From the IMG/VR virus record IMGVR_UViG_3300044646_000620, positions 1 to 34,396 of that record: a stretch of DNA of 34,396 nt. One strand, written 5' to 3'. The notes beneath the pieces are model-generated. The model did not search any database. It saw only the letters and a program-made list of their open reading frames with translations, and was not told the DNA's origin. The DNA is from a virus. Both the position numbers and the translations under genes were made by a program. Every line of letters starts with the position of its first letter. Positions within the stretch are counted from its first letter, which is position 1. Below, piece after piece: positions 30,671 through 34,396 of the stretch.

Positions 30671-31594
30671 GTGGCCGAGCATGGCATGGGCTACGTCCCC
30701 GACCCAGCTGGAGCGGAAGCCTTCGTGGCAACGCTTCCGCATCCGACGCTTGCAACGGCCGGGCCGGATCTCAAGGCGGCCGATCAGGACGTGATGCTGT
30801 ACCCGGCCCTGCTCGCCTGCTCGCCGTCGTGGCGGCGTGGGTCGCAGGGCAACGTGGGATCGTGTGTCGGTTGGGGCGCGAGCCTGGCGGTGGACGTTCT
30901 CGCCGCGTGCGACATCCACTGGCGGAAAGAGCCTGAGTCGTGGAACGGTCGCACGATCGAGGCCAGCTTGTACGGGTTCTCTCGCGTCGAGGCCCGCGGC
31001 CAGCGATCAAACACCGGCGGCGACGGGTCCACCGGGTTCCATGCGGCCAAAAGCGTCCGCGACCTCGGCTGCCTGCACTACGGCGTGGACTACGGCGGCA
31101 CGATCATCCGCGAGGAAGGCAAGCAGCAGCGTGACCGTGAGTGGGGCCGCAACGGAGTTCCCGACGTGCTCGAGCCCTACGCCAAGCAGCGGCTGTGCTC
31201 AGAGACAACGTTAGCCACGTCATTTCGAGAGGCAGCGGCGGCGATCAGTAACGGCTACCCGGTGGTCGTGTGCAGCGGCCAAGGTTTCAGCATGAGTCGG
31301 GACGATGACGGCTTTTGCAAGGCCGGCGGCGTATGGTGGCACGCGATGTGCTTTATCGGCGTGCGATTCGGTAAGCGGCCCGGCCTCTTGTGTGCCAACT
31401 CGTGGGGCGACAGCAACACGGTTGGAAAGCACTTCCCTGACAACATGCCTGATGCCGTCCGCAAGTGTTCTTTCTGGGTCGATGCCGAAGTGGTGGACCG
31501 AATGCTTAGCGGGCGTGATTCCTACGTCTACGCCGGCTACAGCGGATTCAAGCCGACGCAAATGCCAGACAACTGGCTGAGGGGAATTCTGTGA
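30671..31594 (+). CDS. Papain-like (C1A-type) cysteine protease, candidate lysin
   Basis: A 307-aa protein with the full papain signature: Gln59 and Cys65 in GSQGNVGSCVGWG (Q to C distance 6, as in papain Q19/C25), His224 in GGVWWHAMCFIG, and Asn243 in CANSWGD (papain NSWG). Starts at GTG 30671; no signal peptide. It lies between two-helix membrane genes and a lipoprotein plus holin-like gene, and no lysozyme, amidase or transglycosylase was found in the window. Host-envelope proteolysis at lysis or entry is the natural reading, but is inference. Confidence 0.8.
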   Translation: MAEHGMGYVPDPAGAEAFVATLPHPTLATAGPDLKAADQDVMLYPALLACSPSWRRGSQGNVGSCVGWGASLAVDVLAACDIHWRKEPESWNGRTIEASLYGFSRVEARGQRSNTGGDGSTGFHAAKSVRDLGCLHYGVDYGGTIIREEGKQQRDREWGRNGVPDVLEPYAKQRLCSETTLATSFREAAAAISNGYPVVVCSGQGFSMSRDDDGFCKAGGVWWHAMCFIGVRFGKRPGLLCANSWGDSNTVGKHFPDNMPDAVRKCSFWVDAEVVDRMLSGRDSYVYAGYSGFKPTQMPDNWLRGIL

Positions 31595-31869
31595 TGCGTT
31601 GGATCATCTGCCTGTCGATTGCCCTGGCTGGCTGCGTGGCAACGCTGCCCAGCGATCCCAGCGTCACTGCTGATCTCGCCTGCGAGACAGCCCGCATGGT
31701 CGTGCAGCTGCGGCAGGAGATCACGCCGAGCCCCGTCCCGGCATCAGACAAGTGCGAGAACTGCGACGGAACAGGAAAGATTGGCGACGGGCGTATTGTC
31801 ATGCCATGCCCCATTTGCAAGGGCACCGGCAAAAAGCTGCAAAGCGTGTGCAAGGACTGCCCGAAATGA
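31594..31869 (+). CDS. Lipoprotein with DnaJ-type CxxCxGxG motifs
   Basis: A 91-aa protein starting at ATG 31594 in TGATG with the protease stop. The signal peptide MRWIICLSIALAGC ends in a lipobox LAGC (Cys14). The C-terminal half has CENCDGTGKI, CPICKGTGKK and CKDC, tandem zinc-finger-like DnaJ motifs. A lipoprotein in the lysis cassette recalls o-spanins, but the zinc-like module is new to me. Both envelope disruption and zinc or protein binding are possible. Confidence 0.75.
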   Translation: MRWIICLSIALAGCVATLPSDPSVTADLACETARMVVQLRQEITPSPVPASDKCENCDGTGKIGDGRIVMPCPICKGTGKKLQSVCKDCPK

Positions 31870-32198
31870 CCACCGACGAACTCACCACCTACGTCTGGGA
31901 TCGGCTTCCGGCTCGCCGTCGGCTGGTGGGCCGACGTGTCGTTGACCGCATCGTGCGGCGTGCTGTCCGCACATGGCCTCACGGGGTAATTGAGCAGTGC
32001 GACCGTCAGCAGTGCGACGTGCTGGGCAAATACTGGATTCGCTCGCTTGAGCGTGGTGAGCGGCACGAGGTTCAGGGATTCCTGGGGTCCATCGTGCTCG
32101 GTGCCATCATCGCCAAGATCGTGGGATTGTTGATCGACTGGTGGTGGGCACGGCAGGAAAACCGGCTGGCAATGCTGGAGATGACGAGGGCCGTATGA
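31866..32198 (+). CDS. Small membrane protein in the lysis cassette
   Basis: A 110-aa protein whose ATG overlaps the lipoprotein stop (ATGA). N-terminal residues 1-70 are Arg-rich; one transmembrane segment (GSIVLGAIIAKIVGLLIDWW) lies near residues 78-97, followed by a charged tail. It may be an i-spanin-like or holin-associated protein. It overlaps the next gene by 4 nt. Confidence 0.6.
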   Translation: MTTDELTTYVWDRLPARRRLVGRRVVDRIVRRAVRTWPHGVIEQCDRQQCDVLGKYWIRSLERGERHEVQGFLGSIVLGAIIAKIVGLLIDWWWARQENRLAMLEMTRAV

Positions 32199-32431
32199 CG
32201 GACGCAGCGAAAGACACGATGTTCGGCATCATGGAACGCTGGGGCTTCCCGGTGCTCGTGGCGATTGCAGCCGGGTGGATACTGCGAAACGACGTGCTGT
32301 TGCCCCTCGTCGAGGAGCACCGGTCTTTCGTGAAGTCGCTGTCAGAGACGCAGCGTGAGATCAGCAAGGCCGTGAGCGAGCAGACGAGACTGCTCTACGC
32401 ACTGCAACCCAAGTCCGGGCAGGAGAACTAG
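32195..32431 (+). CDS. BhlA-like holin candidate
   Basis: A 78-aa protein with one N-terminal transmembrane helix (WGFPVLVAIAAGWILRND, about 16-33) followed by a polar helix of heptad character (EEHRSFVKSLSETQREISKA). This is the arrangement of BhlA/UviB-type holin-like proteins. Overlaps the previous gene by ATGA. Function as holin is not shown. Confidence 0.65.
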   Translation: MTDAAKDTMFGIMERWGFPVLVAIAAGWILRNDVLLPLVEEHRSFVKSLSETQREISKAVSEQTRLLYALQPKSGQEN

Positions 32432-32433
32432 CC

Positions 32434-33186
32434 ATGCCGATGAGTGCAAGACTGCTGCGGCCCCGCACTGGCGGCATCAGCACAGGCAAACTTCGGCAAA
32501 GTCTGGCGTTGTATCTGCCGCTCAATGAGACGGCGACTAGCGGCAACGTGACCGCCGTGGACAACAGCGGGAACGGCTTCAACTTCACAAGCGTCAACTC
32601 TGTGCTGTCAACCTCTGGCAAGGTCGGCAACGCACGCGAGTTCATCAAAGCGAACCAAACGCACCTTCTCGGCGGCAGCACCAGTTCGTTGCTGGAGTTT
32701 GGAGGAGCCGATTGGTCGCTCCAGTTTTGGTTGAATCTGACCGGCCCGCTGCCGACAACCGGAACGAACGCAACGATACTGTCGCGCAACGTCGACAGCA
32801 GCGGCAGTTTTGCGGCTAGCGAATTTTCGGTAACGATGTTTTTCAACAGCGGCGCGACGAATCTCAGCGTCAACGCTGCTAACACCATCACGTTCACGCA
32901 GTTCGGCTCGTTGCTTGCGAACACGTGGCACCACATTGTGCTGACCAACAGCGGCGCAACACTGTCGTACTACCGCGACGGCAGCCTGATTTCCACCGGC
33001 ACCCGCACAGGAACGTGGTTGACGGGCGCGCGACACACCGTCATCGGCATTCCGAATACCAACGCAATGGCAACACAGACGATAGATGCGAAAATTGACG
33101 AACTTGCGAAATGGAATCGCACTCTATCCGCCGATGAGATTGCCGCCCTGTGGAATAAGGGCAACGGCAGGAGCCTCGTGGTATGA
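32434..33186 (+). CDS. LamG/concanavalin-A-like lectin domain protein
   Basis: A 250-aa protein. Residues about 20-245 are a jelly-roll lectin: SLALYLPLNETATSGNVTAV, WSLQFWLNLTGPLPTTGTNA, NTWHHIVLTNSGATLSYYRD, IDELAKWNRTLSADEIAALW. The HHIV/YYRDG and DELAKWNR motifs are hallmarks of LamG_3-type domains. It is likely a virion glycan-binding or receptor-binding protein. It ends 4 nt into the next gene. Confidence 0.85.
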   Translation: MPMSARLLRPRTGGISTGKLRQSLALYLPLNETATSGNVTAVDNSGNGFNFTSVNSVLSTSGKVGNAREFIKANQTHLLGGSTSSLLEFGGADWSLQFWLNLTGPLPTTGTNATILSRNVDSSGSFAASEFSVTMFFNSGATNLSVNAANTITFTQFGSLLANTWHHIVLTNSGATLSYYRDGSLISTGTRTGTWLTGARHTVIGIPNTNAMATQTIDAKIDELAKWNRTLSADEIAALWNKGNGRSLVV

Positions 33187-33560
33187 GCGTGACCGAGCAG
33201 ATCGACGCCACGCTGGCCGCGCTCCTGCCGTCTGTGACGGCGCAGCAAGACGGCTATTTCGCAGAGCATGGCGTCTACTACCAGATGCTCTGGACGCACA
33301 CCTCGCCGCCGACCGGCCCGACCGCGCCCGACAATCTCTCTGCCGTGCCGGTAGGTCAGTCTCCTGCACCTGTGGCGGGATTGCCTGCGACAATGCGGAG
33401 CCGGATGAGGATCGACACCTACGGCAAGCCAGACGGCTGGACGATGACGCTACAAGCGGTCATCGACGGCCAGGTGTGGCAGCGGTCGATTGACTGCGGA
33501 GTGGATGCCTCGCGGTCTAGCGGATGGACGCTGCTGCCAACCGAGCCACTGCAAGCCTAG
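33183..33560 (+). CDS. Hypothetical structural-type protein
   Basis: A 125-aa protein with ATGA overlap to the lectin stop. DATLAALLPSVTAQQDGYFA precedes beta segments such as GWTMTLQAVIDGQVWQRSID. It might be a fibre or chaperone companion of the lectin protein. No motif recognised. Confidence 0.6.
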   Translation: MSVTEQIDATLAALLPSVTAQQDGYFAEHGVYYQMLWTHTSPPTGPTAPDNLSAVPVGQSPAPVAGLPATMRSRMRIDTYGKPDGWTMTLQAVIDGQVWQRSIDCGVDASRSSGWTLLPTEPLQA

Positions 33561-33600
33561 ACCCAGAAACGCCTAGCCTTAAGACACAGGAGAGCCCCCA

Positions 33601-33957
33601 ATGCCCGACGCCATTCTGTTTCGCAAGCACCGCGACTTTGACATCACGCTGCACACCGCCACGAGCCTGGCCACCACGCTCGATATGCGTGACGTTGCAG
33701 GTGCCGTTCTATCCATTGGCACGATCTCAACCAACGCCAGCACGCTCCAGATGTGGGTGGGAGCCACGCCGACCGGCACCTTCCGCCGACTATTCAAGAC
33801 GGACGGCAGCGTCTGCGACCTGACCCTGTCGGCCTCAAGCACGGACGGCCGGGCCTACTCGCTGCCTGACGAAGTGTTCGGCACCGAGTACCTGAAGATC
33901 GTGTCGGCCACCACGAACAGCACCGGCACCACCGGCGTTGTGATGTTCAAGAGCTAG
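33601..33957 (+). CDS. Beta-rich virion-type protein, unknown
   Basis: A 118-aa protein; ATG 33601 has AGGAGAG at 33588-33594, 6 nt upstream. It starts MPDAILFRKHRDFDITLHTA and is rich in Thr, Ser, Gly and beta strands (VGATPTGTFRRLFKTDGSVC, EYLKIVSATTNSTGTTGVVM). It resembles small structural proteins of head or tail decoration, but this is composition only. Confidence 0.6.
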   Translation: MPDAILFRKHRDFDITLHTATSLATTLDMRDVAGAVLSIGTISTNASTLQMWVGATPTGTFRRLFKTDGSVCDLTLSASSTDGRAYSLPDEVFGTEYLKIVSATTNSTGTTGVVMFKS

Positions 33958-33975
33958 GGCAAAGACGCCCCCCCT

Positions 33976-34392
33976 ATGCCTCAACGTATGCCCGCCCATA
34001 GGCCGCTGCGCCTGCGTTCGTCGCGTCAGCGGCGAGACGATAGCGCCAGGCCCAACGCGTCGGCGCGTGGGTATTGCGACAAGGCGCACAGGCGGTGGCG
34101 TCAGGCTGTGCTGACGCGAGACGCTTGGCAATGCCGGGCCTGCGGTGCGGTCTGCCAAGAGTACGCACAGGCAGACCACGTTGTGCCTGTTAGTCAGGGT
34201 GGTGCGAGGTATGACGTTGCGAATGGTCAAACTCTCTGCAGGTCGTGCCACGGACGCAAAACCCGACGCGAGCAAGGCGAAGTCGGATCGCAAAGTCGCG
34301 TCGCGGTCGCGCGTGCGAGCCAGGCCGTGGCCTCGCGGCCGACTGCGAGCCGAGGCCAGGGCGGTCAAAACCACCCCAACTTTGGCCAATAA
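33976..34392 (+). CDS. HNH endonuclease
   Basis: A 138-aa protein with a clear HNH fold: C53-x-x-C56, the core AQADHVVPVSQGGARYDVAN (D67, H68, N83), and C88-x-x-C91-H92. HNH genes next to terS/terL assist packaging-site cleavage in HK97-like phages, so with terL at the opposite end of the window a circular map is suggested. The last 40 residues are repetitive Ser/Arg/Ala/Gln, translated from a GC-rich, low-complexity stretch. Ends 4 nt before the window edge. Confidence 0.92.
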   Translation: MPQRMPAHRPLRLRSSRQRRDDSARPNASARGYCDKAHRRWRQAVLTRDAWQCRACGAVCQEYAQADHVVPVSQGGARYDVANGQTLCRSCHGRKTRREQGEVGSQSRVAVARASQAVASRPTASRGQGGQNHPNFGQ

Positions 34393-34396
34393 AAAC

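Noticed and set aside
29423-30919. Long - strand open frame over the lysis-region genes
   Set aside because: Lies opposite coupled + strand genes with clear motifs (papain-like protease start); composition is that of a shadow frame.

Overview
The window is a nearly complete genome of a temperate, long-tailed (siphovirus-type) phage or prophage. It is GC-rich, tightly packed and almost entirely on the + strand; only the integrase is on the - strand. Many neighbouring genes overlap by 1-4 nt (ATGA, GTGA, TTGA, TGATG), so translational coupling looks pervasive. The left edge cuts terL inside its Walker A motif. The right edge ends with an HNH endonuclease gene, the usual neighbour of terS/terL, so the map reads as a circularly permuted genome from which only terS and the start of terL are missing. 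The host cannot be proven from sequence. I favour a Planctomycetota-like host because the lysis region carries a papain-type protease and no recognisable peptidoglycan hydrolase, and because several unknown proteins look like ones I associate with that phylum. This is inference.

Layout. (1) 1-8.9 kb, head and neck: TerL, HK97-type portal, U35 prohead protease, a small zinc-ribbon protein, major capsid protein followed by a strong terminator, a glycosyltransferase-like gene split by a perfect hairpin, connector, head-tail adaptor, HK97-gp10-like protein, tail terminator, two tail-tube-like proteins, and a tail chaperone pair joined by a likely +1 frameshift. (2) 9.2-13.4 kb, tail: a short tape measure and a set of tail-tip proteins, one extremely Cys-rich. 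(3) 13.4-15.4 kb: an HExxH protein, a metallophosphoesterase and a DUF1599 protein. (4) 15.5-18.1 kb, lysogeny/switch: integrase (-), an excisionase-like HTH protein, a T5orf172-domain protein, and two sigma70-like promoters whose 17-nt spacers carry the same operator-like 12-mer. (5) 18.1-28 kb, early and replication genes: RecT-like annealase, winged-helix protein, ParB-like gene plus partner, DUF1376 replication protein, LexA-type DNA-binding domain, phage sliding clamp (DnaN), tandem-HTH protein, several small genes with repeated structured leaders, a DnaA-box-like cluster, and RusA. (6) 27.7-34.4 kb, late accessory genes and lysis: methyltransferase, glycosyltransferase, membrane proteins, papain-like protease, lipoprotein with DnaJ-type Cys motifs, holin-like protein, LamG/ConA-like lectin, structural proteins and HNH.

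How it fits together: the phage appears to borrow the host replicase through its own clamp, recombine and resolve DNA with RecT and RusA, switch lysogeny through the 17-18 kb control region, and possibly lyse its host by proteolysis. The most unusual items are the hairpin-split glycosyltransferase, the repeated RNA leaders at 26.2-27.1 kb, the operator/promoter pair, and the cysteine-protease lysis cassette.
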